From NCBI GenBank assembly GCA_021153185.1, contig JAGKTY010000007.1, positions 1-64,000 of the forward strand: a stretch of DNA of 64,000 nt, written 5' to 3'. Both the position numbers and the translations under genes were made by a program. The stretch is from Lachnospiraceae bacterium (GTDB lineage Bacteria > Bacillota > Clostridia > Lachnospirales > Lachnospiraceae). Shown in pieces: positions 34,062 through 42,057 of the stretch (position 1 is its first letter; every line of letters begins with the position of its first letter). The notes beneath the pieces are model-generated. The model ran no database searches. It worked only from the letters and a program-made list of their open reading frames with translations, and had not been told where the DNA came from.

Positions 34062-35696
34062 TCACGACATATTTTCCTGCTGCACAAGCCGGTCTGCACC
34101 GTACATTTTGCGCAGCTTCGGTTTCTCAATCTTACCTGTCGCATTTCGCGGAATTTCTGTAAAGATAATCTCTTTTGGTCTCTTATAACGAGGCAGCTCC
34201 ATACAAAATTCCTCGACTTCCTCCCTGGTAAGCTCCATTCCCTCTTTCGTTTCAATAATTGCTGCTGTTTTCTCTCCAAGTCTATGGTCAGCAAGACCAA
34301 TCACTGCAACGTCTTTTATCTTATCATGCTTACGCAGGAAATCCTCAATCTGCACCGGATAAATGTTTTCTCCACCGCTGACAATGACATCCTTCTTGCG
34401 GTCCACAAGGAAATAGAAACCATCCTCATCCTGAATCGCCATATCTCCTGTATATAACCAGCCATCCTTAATCGTCTCTGCTGTCGCTTCGGGATTGTTG
34501 TAATAGCACGTCATGACACCCGGGCCCTTTACAATCAGTTCTCCGACATCCCCGCGCTTCACCTCTGCGCCGTTTTCATCCACAATGCGGCACTGCCAGC
34601 GATATCCCGGCACACCGATTGCACCAACCTTGTGAATATTTTCCATGCCAAGATGCACGCATCCCGGTCCCGTCGACTCTGAAAGTCCGTAATTGGTATC
34701 ATACTGATGATTTGGGAAGTACGCTTTCCAGCGCTTGATTAACGATGGCGGTACCGGCTGCGCACCGATGTGCATCAGGCGCCACTGGTCCAAATCGTAG
34801 TCTTCTTTTTTAATATCCCCTCTGTCAAGTGCATCTAATATGTCCTGTGCCCACGGCACAAGGAGCCATACAATCGTACATTTTTCCTGCGAGACGGTCT
34901 GAAGAATCGTCTCAGGCTTTGTGCCCTTTAATAGCACCGCTTTGCTGCCCGCTACAAGACTGCCCATCCAGTGGAATTTGGCACCTGTATGATAAAGCGG
35001 CGGAATACAGAGGAATGTATCATTCCGTCCTGTTTCATGGTGTTTCTGCTCCATCTGCGCCGCCTGTGTAAGGCTCAGATGCTTATGTAAAATTGCCTTT
35101 GGAAATCCTGTTGTTCCCGAAGAGAAATAAATCGCACCATAATCCTCATCCGTGATATCCACGATTGGTCCGACACTGGAACAGTCCGCAACAAGTTCAT
35201 GATAACTTTCCGCAAAGGAAGGACAATTATTGCCCACATAAATCAGAAGTCTTCCCTTGCTCAGTCTCTCCGCGTTTGTCTCAATTCTTCCGATAAATTC
35301 CGGTCCGAATACGATGACGTCAACTTCCGCAAGCTCAGCACAATACAAAATCTCTTCCGCATCGTACCGAAAGTTAAACGGAACGGCAATTGCGCCGGTC
35401 TTTAACACACCAAAATAGATTGGCAGCCACTCAAGACAGTTATACATAATAATCGCGACTTTATCACCTTTTTTCACGCCACGCCCCATCAGCATATTGG
35501 CAAAACGGTTTGCTTTCTCATTGAAAACGCCCCATGTGATTACACGCCTGTACGGTTCAAACCTCGATGACTCAATTAAGTCAGACTCTTTCCATGTTTT
35601 TCTTCTGCTATCCGCCTCAGACGGATTCAGCTCAATTAATGCAACCTCATCCCCGTATAATTTTGCATTTCTCTCCAAATATTCCATTACCGGCAT
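34062..35696 (-). CDS. AMP-forming acyl-CoA synthetase/ligase
   Basis: ANL-superfamily enzyme of 544 residues that activates a carboxylic acid as acyl-AMP and then usually as acyl-CoA. The P-loop A3 reads YFSSGTTGFPKA, A5 YGLSEST, A7 YTGDMA, A8 VDRKKDVIVSGGENIYP and A10 PRNATGKIEK with the catalytic Lys. Substrate cannot be fixed; medium- or long-chain fatty acids or bile acids (BaiB-like) are options. I prefer ATG 35696 with AAAGGAAAC upstream over an unsupported start 36 codons earlier. It is monocistronic with a terminator. Confidence 0.85.
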   Translation of the reverse strand: MPVMEYLERNAKLYGDEVALIELNPSEADSRRKTWKESDLIESSRFEPYRRVITWGVFNEKANRFANMLMGRGVKKGDKVAIIMYNCLEWLPIYFGVLKTGAIAVPFNFRYDAEEILYCAELAEVDVIVFGPEFIGRIETNAERLSKGRLLIYVGNNCPSFAESYHELVADCSSVGPIVDITDEDYGAIYFSSGTTGFPKAILHKHLSLTQAAQMEQKHHETGRNDTFLCIPPLYHTGAKFHWMGSLVAGSKAVLLKGTKPETILQTVSQEKCTIVWLLVPWAQDILDALDRGDIKKEDYDLDQWRLMHIGAQPVPPSLIKRWKAYFPNHQYDTNYGLSESTGPGCVHLGMENIHKVGAIGVPGYRWQCRIVDENGAEVKRGDVGELIVKGPGVMTCYYNNPEATAETIKDGWLYTGDMAIQDEDGFYFLVDRKKDVIVSGGENIYPVQIEDFLRKHDKIKDVAVIGLADHRLGEKTAAIIETKEGMELTREEVEEFCMELPRYKRPKEIIFTEIPRNATGKIEKPKLRKMYGADRLVQQENMS

Positions 35697-35848
35697 CGTC
35701 TTTTGTTTCCTTTCCCATATCCACATAGTGTGCTGGCAGATCCGCCAAAACAATGGCTCTTTTCGCACATCCATTATTATAATCTGATACCGTTCGATAT
35801 GCAAGCCTTATCGCTTTAACGTGTTAAAAATATAAGACAGCGGGACGT

Positions 35849-35879
35849 AAAAAGAACCGGGATTTCTCCCAGTTCTTTA
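35849..35879 (-). terminator. Terminator after the MNVS-family gene
   Basis: Stem AAAGAAC-GGGA/TCCC-GTTCTTT with one mismatch and a T5 tail on the minus strand. Confidence 0.82.
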
Positions 35880-35896
35880 TCAATCGCCATATTTGC

Positions 35897-36538
35897 CTAT
35901 GCTTCCGCCGTGCCGACCCCTTTGGATGCATAATAGTCATCAAACAGTTTGTTTGCCGCATCAATTGTCTGCTGACTGATGCTTGGAAGCTCTTTTCCCC
36001 AGGTGCTTGTTGCCATATCAAAGCCCTTCATCATAGCCTCCTGCATCTCTTTCATCTTGTCAACATCATCGCCGGCAAGTGCAGATGCAAAATCAAAAAG
36101 TCTCTGTGATGTCTGCTTAACACCCCAGTATCCATCCTCTGAAATATCCTGCTGTGCCTGTGCTTTGGTCGCTGCGTCAACCGTAAAGTTACCATCCGCC
36201 AAAAACCTCCACATGGCGCCTTCGTCCGGATTGGCTTTTGCATACGCAGTCGTCTGACCTTTCATCATCTGCATCACGAGATCAGTCAGCTGACTTTTCC
36301 GGTTGGCCTGATCTTCTTTTAATTTCTGGACAAGTGCACTTCTATCCTCCGCACTCATCTGGTTTACACGATAAATATTTGATTTTTGTGTCTCTTCCGT
36401 TTTTTCGTATACAGCGCTTGCTGTGGCATCCGTAGTATCTTTTTTTTCTGTCGTCTTGGCTGCTGTATCCTTTTGTGTTGCAGAAGACTGATAAGCACCA
36501 TAGGTACTTGCTACGTTTGAAACATTCATTTCACTCAT
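35897..36538 (-). CDS. Small protein with MNVS N-terminus, unknown function
   Basis: A 213-residue Gln/Lys/Asp-rich soluble protein starting MSEMNVSNVASTYGAYQSS, the same pattern as the DUF6033-like gene starting at 13526. No signal peptide or membrane helix. The ribosome site AAGGAGGG has the same context as in the 13526 gene. A sigma-D-like promoter lies at 36597-36623. This shared regulation suggests a motility- or surface-related role, but the function is unknown. It ends in its own terminator and is divergent from the pilin gene. Confidence 0.65.
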   Translation of the reverse strand: MSEMNVSNVASTYGAYQSSATQKDTAAKTTEKKDTTDATASAVYEKTEETQKSNIYRVNQMSAEDRSALVQKLKEDQANRKSQLTDLVMQMMKGQTTAYAKANPDEGAMWRFLADGNFTVDAATKAQAQQDISEDGYWGVKQTSQRLFDFASALAGDDVDKMKEMQEAMMKGFDMATSTWGKELPSISQQTIDAANKLFDDYYASKGVGTAEA

Positions 36539-36596
36539 TTGTTTCCCTCCTTGAATCCTTGCGCAAATCCGTTTGCTATGTTATCGGTTATGTGTT

Positions 36597-36623
36597 ATAT
36601 CGGCTGTTTTCTTCTTTCGCTTA
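36597..36623 (-). promoter_or_regulatory. Putative sigma-D (sigma-28) promoter
   Basis: On the minus strand TAAG, 15 bases, then GCCGATAT: spacing and -10 fit the flagellar sigma-D consensus. It lies about 60 bp before the MNVS-family start at 36538. Confidence 0.6.
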
Positions 36624-36673
36624 ACAACAATCCACAAAAAATCAAAAAAATAATATCATTGTCTTTGTCCCTA

Positions 36674-36682
36674 TGCTATAAT
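36674..36682 (+). promoter_or_regulatory. Extended -10 promoter of the pilin gene
   Basis: TGCTATAAT with no good -35 element at normal spacing; 40 bp before the pilin ATG. Confidence 0.5.
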
Positions 36683-36722
36683 GGAGCAGAGCGTAAATTT
36701 GACGAAACAGAAAAGGGGATAT

Positions 36723-37328
36723 ATGAAACGATTTCATTTTCATTCAAACAAAGGGTTTACCATTGTTGAACTAATTATCGTAATGGCAATCATGGGAATT
36801 CTGACTGCACTTGTGTTGCCGTTTTTCACTTCTTATGTCGAGAAATCGCGCAGACAGAGCGATGTGACTACGGCGCGCGGACTGATGGATGTCCTTTCCA
36901 TCTGTTACAACGATGGCTCCATCACATTTTCGGACACAAGCGACGACTCTGCTGTCTGGGTGTTTGTTACGACCGGTCAGTCTGTCATCTGTGCTGATGG
37001 CGGTACCGCCCCTGATTTTCACGGCGTTACCGGTGCTTCCGCTGACGATAAGTTTGCCGCGCTGCTGGCAGAACACGGTATTTCAACGACCAATCTGAAA
37101 CGCAACGCCAAAAATCCAAAAGATACCGGTGACATCAAAACCGATGAAGGCTGGGAATGGTACTGTGTATATCTGACCTCCTCCGGCGAAACAGGTGCCG
37201 TATCAAATGTTAACAGCGTAAATGCCACTTACCTTTCAAGCTTCGGAAACTTCCAAAGCAATATTCTCTCCTGGTCGGACCGTCTCGACTCACCGATGTC
37301 CCGCAGCGTCGGTCAAAAGAAAGACTGA
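36723..37328 (+). CDS. Type IV pilin-like (type II secretion) protein
   Basis: Prepilin-like N-terminus: short basic leader, cleavage site NKG|FTIVELI with Glu5 of the mature protein, then a hydrophobic helix to about residue 36. The remaining 165 residues form a secreted globular domain with no cysteine pair. AAAGGGG precedes ATG 36723. No prepilin peptidase, ATPase or platform gene is in the window, so it must use machinery encoded elsewhere or be a competence-type minor pilin. Confidence 0.82.
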   Translation: MKRFHFHSNKGFTIVELIIVMAIMGILTALVLPFFTSYVEKSRRQSDVTTARGLMDVLSICYNDGSITFSDTSDDSAVWVFVTTGQSVICADGGTAPDFHGVTGASADDKFAALLAEHGISTTNLKRNAKNPKDTGDIKTDEGWEWYCVYLTSSGETGAVSNVNSVNATYLSSFGNFQSNILSWSDRLDSPMSRSVGQKKD

Positions 37329-37375
37329 CAAAACGGCAGTATAACACGCTTCAATCATATTAAGAAACACATCCA

Positions 37376-37408
37376 TACCAATGCATATTCCGATTATGCA
37401 TTGGTATG
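37376..37408. terminator. Bidirectional hairpin between pilin and HD-GYP genes
   Basis: Perfect 13-bp stem (37376-37388 with 37396-37408), loop of seven, reaching over the HD-GYP stop codon. T-tails are poor on both strands, so termination strength is uncertain. Confidence 0.6.
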
Positions 37409-38683
37409 ATACAGTTCTAAAATTTTTTCTTTTTGTTCAAAGAACACATCAACAAGGTTCGGATCAAAATCTTTTCCTCTTCCCTCTTCAATAATACGGA
37501 AGCATTTCTCAATCGGCATTGCATCGCGATAACAACGCTTTGCCGAAACTGCATCAAATACGTCCGCAATCGCCATGATTCTGGCATGCAGCGGAATTTC
37601 TTTTTCCTTAAGCCCTTCCGGATATCCCGTTCCGTTCCATTTCTCATGATGATACCTGGCAACCTCATATGCAATTTGCATGAACTCCGGATCATCCATA
37701 TCCTTCATAATTTCTTTTACCATCTCACCACCATTGACAGAATGCTGTTTCATGATGGCATACTCTTCATCCGTAAGCTTTCCCGGCTTTTGTAAAATAT
37801 AATCCGGCGTTGCAATCTTGCCTAAATCATGCATAGGCGCAGCATTTAGCACATTCCTGATATACTCCTTTGTCAATAGGAAATGATAGCCCGGTTTGTA
37901 CTCCATGCCTTCCAGAATAATCCCGACATATCCTTTGGTACGCTTAATATGACCACCTGTATTGTTATCTCTGTTTTCAACGAGTGTGGAAAAACTCATT
38001 ACCATCTCCTGGTTGAACACCTGAAGCTTGTAAATGGCAGGATCCTCCATGGATGAGTAAAATCCAAAACTCACAACAACCGGAAAGACGGAGGTAATCA
38101 ATATTTCCGGGAAAATGATTTGAAAAATCAAAAGTGCAGATGAGATTCCCATTACCGTTATAATGCCGGAACGCTTGCGTTTTTCTATGTATTTTTTTCT
38201 TGTAAAAAGCACAACGAAAATCAATGCGTAATGCACAGCCAGCGATGCAAACGAGATGATAACCGATGTGCCCATCGAATAATCTGTGTTTTTCCCCGAG
38301 ATGTATTGCAAGTCACCCATAAATACCAAAACACCGAGGATGGAAAGTATGCCCGGCAATACACATAACAGCTTTTTCCACCGTTCCTTCGGAATACCGC
38401 TCGTATAGTGCAGCATACACAAAAAAGCAAAAACGACCAGCAAATCATCCGTAATAAAAAACAATGCATGTAACACCTTATTCCAAATGTCCGGTATCAG
38501 ATCCCTGTGATTGACTGTATATGCCGTGATGCCATCGAAAATAATAGACCATGGTGCTATGATTAATAATGCATCAAAATAATGGTTACACGGCATGTTC
38601 GTCCGGATTGCATCTTTCATATATCGAATTGTCATCAAAAGAACAATGACAAGACAGGCAACCTGTAAATTAAAATAAATCAT
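37394..38683 (-). CDS. Membrane HD-GYP cyclic-di-GMP phosphodiesterase
   Basis: Seven-helix membrane sensor (about 1-215) followed by a complete HD-GYP domain (about 230-415) with MHDLGKIATPDY, ARYHHEKWNGTGYPEGLKEKE in part and AIADVFDAVSAKR. The last motif is what the truncated HD-GYP gene at 7330 lacks. The domain hydrolyses cyclic-di-GMP. ATG 38683 (429 residues) has AAAGGGA upstream; an ATG 11 codons earlier has no ribosome site. It is a single gene, with the second copy of the 99-bp repeat in its upstream region. Confidence 0.9.
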   Translation of the reverse strand: MIYFNLQVACLVIVLLMTIRYMKDAIRTNMPCNHYFDALLIIAPWSIIFDGITAYTVNHRDLIPDIWNKVLHALFFITDDLLVVFAFLCMLHYTSGIPKERWKKLLCVLPGILSILGVLVFMGDLQYISGKNTDYSMGTSVIISFASLAVHYALIFVVLFTRKKYIEKRKRSGIITVMGISSALLIFQIIFPEILITSVFPVVVSFGFYSSMEDPAIYKLQVFNQEMVMSFSTLVENRDNNTGGHIKRTKGYVGIILEGMEYKPGYHFLLTKEYIRNVLNAAPMHDLGKIATPDYILQKPGKLTDEEYAIMKQHSVNGGEMVKEIMKDMDDPEFMQIAYEVARYHHEKWNGTGYPEGLKEKEIPLHARIMAIADVFDAVSAKRCYRDAMPIEKCFRIIEEGRGKDFDPNLVDVFFEQKEKILELYHTNA

Positions 38684-38807
38684 ATGTAATCCCTTTTCAT
38701 TATCAAATTTGTCCATCCCGCTTATGAGATGGACTTTTCATCCACTGTTACTAACGCTATCTAAATGATACACTTGCAACCTTGGAAATGCAAGTATTAC
38801 CATACAT

Positions 38808-38906
38808 AACAGAGACGAGATACGCTTTGCGAATCTCGCTCTGATTAGCAGTCGTCCAATGTCCATTCATGCAAGCATGATGGCCATTTTCCTCGTTGCC
38901 ATAACA
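38808..38906. repeat. 99-bp dispersed repeat, copy B
   Basis: Matches 7271-7369 at 97 of 99 positions. In this copy the second hairpin is longer because G at position 76 restores pairing (AATG..CCA with TGG..CATT). It is intergenic, between the HD-GYP promoter region and the terminator of the SPFH operon. Confidence 0.9.
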
Positions 38907-38950
38907 AAAAGGACGTTCGAGAAACCTTACTTTTCTCAAACGTCCTTTTA
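38906..38950 (-). terminator. Terminator of the SPFH operon
   Basis: Stem AAAAGGACGTT-GAGAAA paired with its complement, one mismatch, T5 tail on the minus strand. It directly abuts the 99-bp repeat. Confidence 0.85.
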
Positions 38951-38985
38951 TTAGCAATTGCTAATTTATCCGGAAGTTGCAAAGA

Positions 38986-39183
38986 CTAACCGATATCAAA
39001 TTTAGGCGGTACATCAATCTGCTCACCAACGTACTTGCCATCTTTTTTTCGCTGTTTTACGCACTCTGTTAACAAGTATTCGATTTGTCCGTTCACCGAT
39101 CTGAAATCATCCTCTGCCCAAGCGGCAATGTCAGCATACAATTTTTCAGATAAGCGAAGCGGAACTTGTTTCTTCTCCGCCAT
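38986..39183 (-). CDS. Arc-like ribbon-helix-helix protein
   Basis: A 65-residue protein with the start KKQVPLRLSEKLYADI, typical of Arc/MetJ-type DNA binding (beta strand QVPLRL and two helices), and the conserved DDFRSVNGQIEYLL segment. It follows the SPFH gene by 2 bp. Such pairs are frequent in Clostridia, although the role is not established. A palindrome upstream of the SPFH gene is a candidate binding site. Confidence 0.75.
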   Translation of the reverse strand: MAEKKQVPLRLSEKLYADIAAWAEDDFRSVNGQIEYLLTECVKQRKKDGKYVGEQIDVPPKFDIG

Positions 39184-39185
39184 AT

Positions 39186-40211
39186 TTAGTAGAGACTTCC
39201 CGAATTAACAATCGGCTGCGCATCGTGATTGCCGCATAATACCACGAGCAGGTTTGATACCATTGCTGCTTTTCGCTCTTCGTCAAGATTGACAAGCTGT
39301 TTTTCACTAAGGCGGTCAAGCGCCATCTCAACCATACCGACCGCACCATCGACAATCATTTTTCTGGCATCGATAATTGCGGATGCCTGCTGTCTTTGCA
39401 GCATAACCGACGCAATTTCCGGTGCATAGGCAAGATACGTGATTCTCGCTTCAAGAATCTCAAGTCCGGCATCTAAAACCTTCGACTGAATCTCTTCTTT
39501 GATTCTCTCTGCAACAACCTCTGCCGAACCACGAAGGCTTCCTTCGTCTGCATTTCCATCACCGGTTGTATCGACGCCCTGCGCTACATCATATGGATAC
39601 ACGCGCACAATATTTCGAAGTGCGCTATCACACTGAAGCGAAAGATATTCTTTGTAGTTGTCTACGTTAAATACTGCCTTGGCAGTATCCGTCACGCGCC
39701 AAATAACAGCAATACCGATTTCAACCGGATTGCCTAAGCAATCGTTAATCTTTTGTCTGCCATTGTTGAGCGTCATCGCTTTTAACGAAATCTTCTTTGA
39801 TGGCACATCAAGGGAAGCAGATGCCCCGTTGGTCGAAAGAGTCAGTCCTGATCCGGTTGCAGTCGTCTCTCCGCTCTGTGCAAGCTTTGTCTGTGCTGCC
39901 GGATTCACTGCTGTACAGAATGGATTAACAAAATAAAAGCCATCCTCCCGAATCGTTCCCTTGTAATTACCAAACAGTGTCAAAACAAGTGCTTCCTGTG
40001 GTTTGATGACTTTCAATCCACAAAACGGAATCCAGCCGACACACAAGATACAAATGCCCAAAACAAGCATCACTGTTCCGATTTGAAAGGCACCGTTTTC
40101 CATGCAAACTGCACCAAAAATCACGAGTGCAAGCCCCAGAAGTAAAAGTGCAATCGTCCCAAGCATCACAAGCATTCCGTTTTTCTTCGTCGTATAAATT
40201 TTTTCTGTCAT
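39186..40211 (-). CDS. SPFH/band-7 (stomatin-like) membrane protein
   Basis: Two N-terminal membrane helices (about 12-35 and 42-63), then an SPFH domain (about 70-270) starting GLKVIKPQEALVLTLFG and ending in an Ala/Glu-rich helix. It lacks the long flotillin coiled coil; the C-terminus reads LLVVLCGNHDAQPIVN. SPFH proteins organise membrane microdomains or protease complexes. AGGAGGGG precedes the ATG. Promoter and palindrome lie upstream, and the ribbon-helix-helix gene follows. Confidence 0.88.
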   Translation of the reverse strand: MTEKIYTTKKNGMLVMLGTIALLLLGLALVIFGAVCMENGAFQIGTVMLVLGICILCVGWIPFCGLKVIKPQEALVLTLFGNYKGTIREDGFYFVNPFCTAVNPAAQTKLAQSGETTATGSGLTLSTNGASASLDVPSKKISLKAMTLNNGRQKINDCLGNPVEIGIAVIWRVTDTAKAVFNVDNYKEYLSLQCDSALRNIVRVYPYDVAQGVDTTGDGNADEGSLRGSAEVVAERIKEEIQSKVLDAGLEILEARITYLAYAPEIASVMLQRQQASAIIDARKMIVDGAVGMVEMALDRLSEKQLVNLDEERKAAMVSNLLVVLCGNHDAQPIVNSGSLY

Positions 40212-40249
40212 GATATCCCCTCCTGAACCTATGTAGGTGACAATGCATC

Positions 40250-40278
40250 CTTATATCATTACGCTTATATCATTTCAA
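40250..40278 (-). promoter_or_regulatory. SPFH operon promoter
   Basis: TTGAAA (40273-40278), 17-bp spacer, TATAAG (40250-40255) on the minus strand. Confidence 0.6.
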
Positions 40279-40292
40279 GGACGCAATTTATT

Positions 40293-40311
40293 TGATATCA
40301 TAATGATATCA
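40293..40311. promoter_or_regulatory. 19-bp perfect palindrome upstream of the SPFH operon
   Basis: TGATATCAT-A-ATGATATCA, fifteen bases upstream of the -35. It is a likely operator; the co-encoded ribbon-helix-helix protein is the first candidate ligand. Confidence 0.6.
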
Positions 40312-40338
40312 CTTTGGCAGAAAATGTCAATCCATTTT

Positions 40339-40968
40339 TCAAATTATTGCCATGCCGTACTTGTTTAAGTCCACTTTTCCGCCGGATACAACAACGCCTT
40401 CTGCCTCAAGCAGGCTGGCCTGTGCACCCGCTCCACCAAATGCAAATTCTCCGGCCAGTTCTCCTTTTGCATTCACTACGCGGTGACATGGAATCGTACC
40501 CGGCTGCGGGTTTTTGTGCAACGCATTTCCGACTGCTCGCGACATTTTGGCATTGCCTGCCATTTGAGCGACCTGGCCATAGGTTGCCACCTTCCCCTTC
40601 GGAATCCGTTTCACTGCTTCATAGATTCTCTTTGCCGGACTATCCGTGATGAGTTCATAGCTTTCTGCGATCATATCCTGAAGAACATTTTCCGGTATCG
40701 TTCCATCCAAGATAACCGTATTCCAATGTTCTTTATTCTGATGCCATCCCGGGAGCACAGATGGATATGCACTTCTGAAAAGATCACGGCTCTCCGGTGA
40801 TACCTTGACATTCATCCGAATCAATCCATCTTTCTCATAAACCCATAAAAAAGCCTTCTTGCTTCCCCGTACCCTGACCAATTGCCAGTTATTGTCATGA
40901 AACGGCGCCTCTAAATAAGTCTCCGCAAATGACAGACCATATTGCAATGCTTCTTCTCTTGTTGTCAT
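40339..40968 (-). CDS. MmcQ/YjbR-O6-alkylguanine methyltransferase fusion
   Basis: Residues about 1-100 are an MmcQ/YjbR-type domain (EAPFHDNNW, FRSAYPSVLPGWH). Residues 105-190 are a methylated-DNA-protein cysteine methyltransferase domain with the active-site motif PGTIPCHRVV and the helix RAVGNALHKNP. The suicide Cys takes methyl groups from O6-methylguanine or related lesions. The N-terminal Ada-type domain is absent. AAAGGAG precedes the ATG. It is a stand-alone gene. Confidence 0.88.
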   Translation of the reverse strand: MTTREEALQYGLSFAETYLEAPFHDNNWQLVRVRGSKKAFLWVYEKDGLIRMNVKVSPESRDLFRSAYPSVLPGWHQNKEHWNTVILDGTIPENVLQDMIAESYELITDSPAKRIYEAVKRIPKGKVATYGQVAQMAGNAKMSRAVGNALHKNPQPGTIPCHRVVNAKGELAGEFAFGGAGAQASLLEAEGVVVSGGKVDLNKYGMAII

Positions 40969-41030
40969 ACGACTCCTTTCCGGGGATTTCTTCCCTGCTT
41001 ACAGCCAAGCTACCCGTTTGTCCATATAAA

Positions 41031-41180
41031 TTATTTTAGCGGAAAACAAATATCGATTTCCATATATCCATCATCTCGTACCATGCGGTATATGTCAAGA
41101 ATCGGTCTCTCATCCAGCCGGTTTTGGGTTTTGGACAGCCATCTGCAAAACACTTCCTGATACACCATATGCCATCATGA
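41031..41180 (-). pseudogene. Remnant of an AraC-type effector-binding (GyrI-like) domain
   Basis: In one minus-strand frame ending at TAA 41031-41033, about 46 codons read HMVYQEVFCRWLSK, then LDERPILDIY and GYMEIDICFPLK. These match the final strands of GyrI-like ligand-binding domains (WLP..Y, FEIY, DIWIPL). The sequence upstream is interrupted by a TGA and shows no helix-turn-helix part. It is a 3' fragment. Confidence 0.55.
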
Positions 41181-41225
41181 AAAAACTTCTGAATTTTGTA
41201 ATCTATCATACTAAAATGAGGACAC

Positions 41226-41275
41226 AAAAACCGCCGATTATGGGAAACTCCATATCGGCGGTTTTCGTATTATAT
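41226..41275 (-). terminator. Terminator after the HigBA-like operon
   Basis: Stem AAAACCGCCGATATGG with an almost complete complement and a T5 tail on the minus strand. Confidence 0.88.
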
Positions 41276-41280
41276 CAATA

Positions 41281-41586
41281 CTATTTTGCTACAATATATT
41301 TCATTTCATCGCTTGAAGAAAGAATATCTAAAAGTCTAAACACAGGACCGGTAGGATGTGTCCTTCCGCCCTCCCAAGCCTCTACTGTCTTAATTGAGAC
41401 TCCCATATAAGATGCAAATACACTCTGCGTCATGCCAGCCTTTTTTCTGATATCGCGTATTTCTTTTCCAGAGTATTCTTTAACCGGTAAAATCATATAT
41501 GTTTTTACCGTTGCTTCGCCAGTTCCTTTTTCATATGCAATAGCTTCTTCGAGTCCTTGTTTCAAATCATCAAATAATGAACTCAT
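41281..41586 (-). CDS. HigA-type antitoxin with helix-turn-helix
   Basis: 101-residue antitoxin-like protein with an XRE helix-turn-helix at about 45-95 (VFASYMGVSIKTVEAWEGG) and an N-terminal acidic helix that would hold the toxin. AGGAGG lies inside the end of the toxin gene, where it encodes Arg-Arg-stop; this fixes ATG 41586 and couples the two genes. It is expected to repress its own promoter through the 41976 palindrome. Confidence 0.82.
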   Translation of the reverse strand: MSSLFDDLKQGLEEAIAYEKGTGEATVKTYMILPVKEYSGKEIRDIRKKAGMTQSVFASYMGVSIKTVEAWEGGRTHPTGPVFRLLDILSSSDEMKYIVAK

Positions 41587-41591
41587 TGAAA

Positions 41592-41939
41592 TCACCTCCT
41601 ATTTTTAGATGCTTCCGCCTTTAATGCTTTAACTAATTTCTTCAGAGCATTCTTCTCATCATCCGTAAGATTTTCTTGCTCTTTCTTTTCGAAAGCAGTA
41701 ATTAAATATATGACTTCATACTCGGCAAAATCTGTATAGCATACCCTTACACTTCCACTTTTCCCTCGGTTTTTTAAAGAAAATCTCACTTTACGAATCC
41801 CACCTGTTCCTTCCATTACCGGACCAGATTCCGGATCTTTTAGAAGCATTATCTGTAATGCTTGAAGTTCAGCTTCATCAAGACCAATTTCCTTCCATCT
41901 CTTAGAAAACAATGGTACTTCAATAAATGTTCTTGTCAT
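41592..41939 (-). CDS. RelE/HigB-type toxin
   Basis: 115-residue RelE/ParE-superfamily protein. The core GGIRKVRFSLKNRGKSGSVR followed by VCYTDF and VIYLITAFEKKE is the HigB2-like pattern of ribosome-dependent mRNA interferases. A basic C-terminus is present. The toxin gene comes first, as in hig modules, and overlaps the antitoxin ribosome site. AAAGG precedes the ATG. The module probably acts in plasmid-like stabilisation or phage defence; activity is not shown by the sequence. Confidence 0.85.
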   Translation of the reverse strand: MTRTFIEVPLFSKRWKEIGLDEAELQALQIMLLKDPESGPVMEGTGGIRKVRFSLKNRGKSGSVRVCYTDFAEYEVIYLITAFEKKEQENLTDDEKNALKKLVKALKAEASKNRR

Positions 41940-41970
41940 TTGTTACTTACCTTTCCCATTTGTTATTATT

Positions 41971-41999
41971 ATATTACACCCTATTTTATAGGGTGTCAA
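41971..41999 (-). promoter_or_regulatory. Toxin-antitoxin promoter with internal operator
   Basis: TTGACA (41994-41999), 17-bp spacer, TAATAT (41971-41976). A perfect inverted repeat ACACCCTAT-TTT-ATAGGGTGT (41976-41996) fills the spacer and touches both boxes, as expected for autorepression. Confidence 0.85.
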
Positions 42000-42057
42000 T
42001 ATTTTTTGACCACTCTGTGATTCCGTCGTCATTCTGTCGTTTTTGTCGTTTTTCATA

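Noticed and set aside
38757..38957. 66-codon minus-strand ORF containing the 99-bp repeat
   Set aside because: It runs through the repeat and the SPFH terminator and has no ribosome site or family similarity.
40969..41030. Extra small gene after the methyltransferase fusion
   Set aside because: No start with a ribosome site and no similarity; only the effector-domain remnant is supported.
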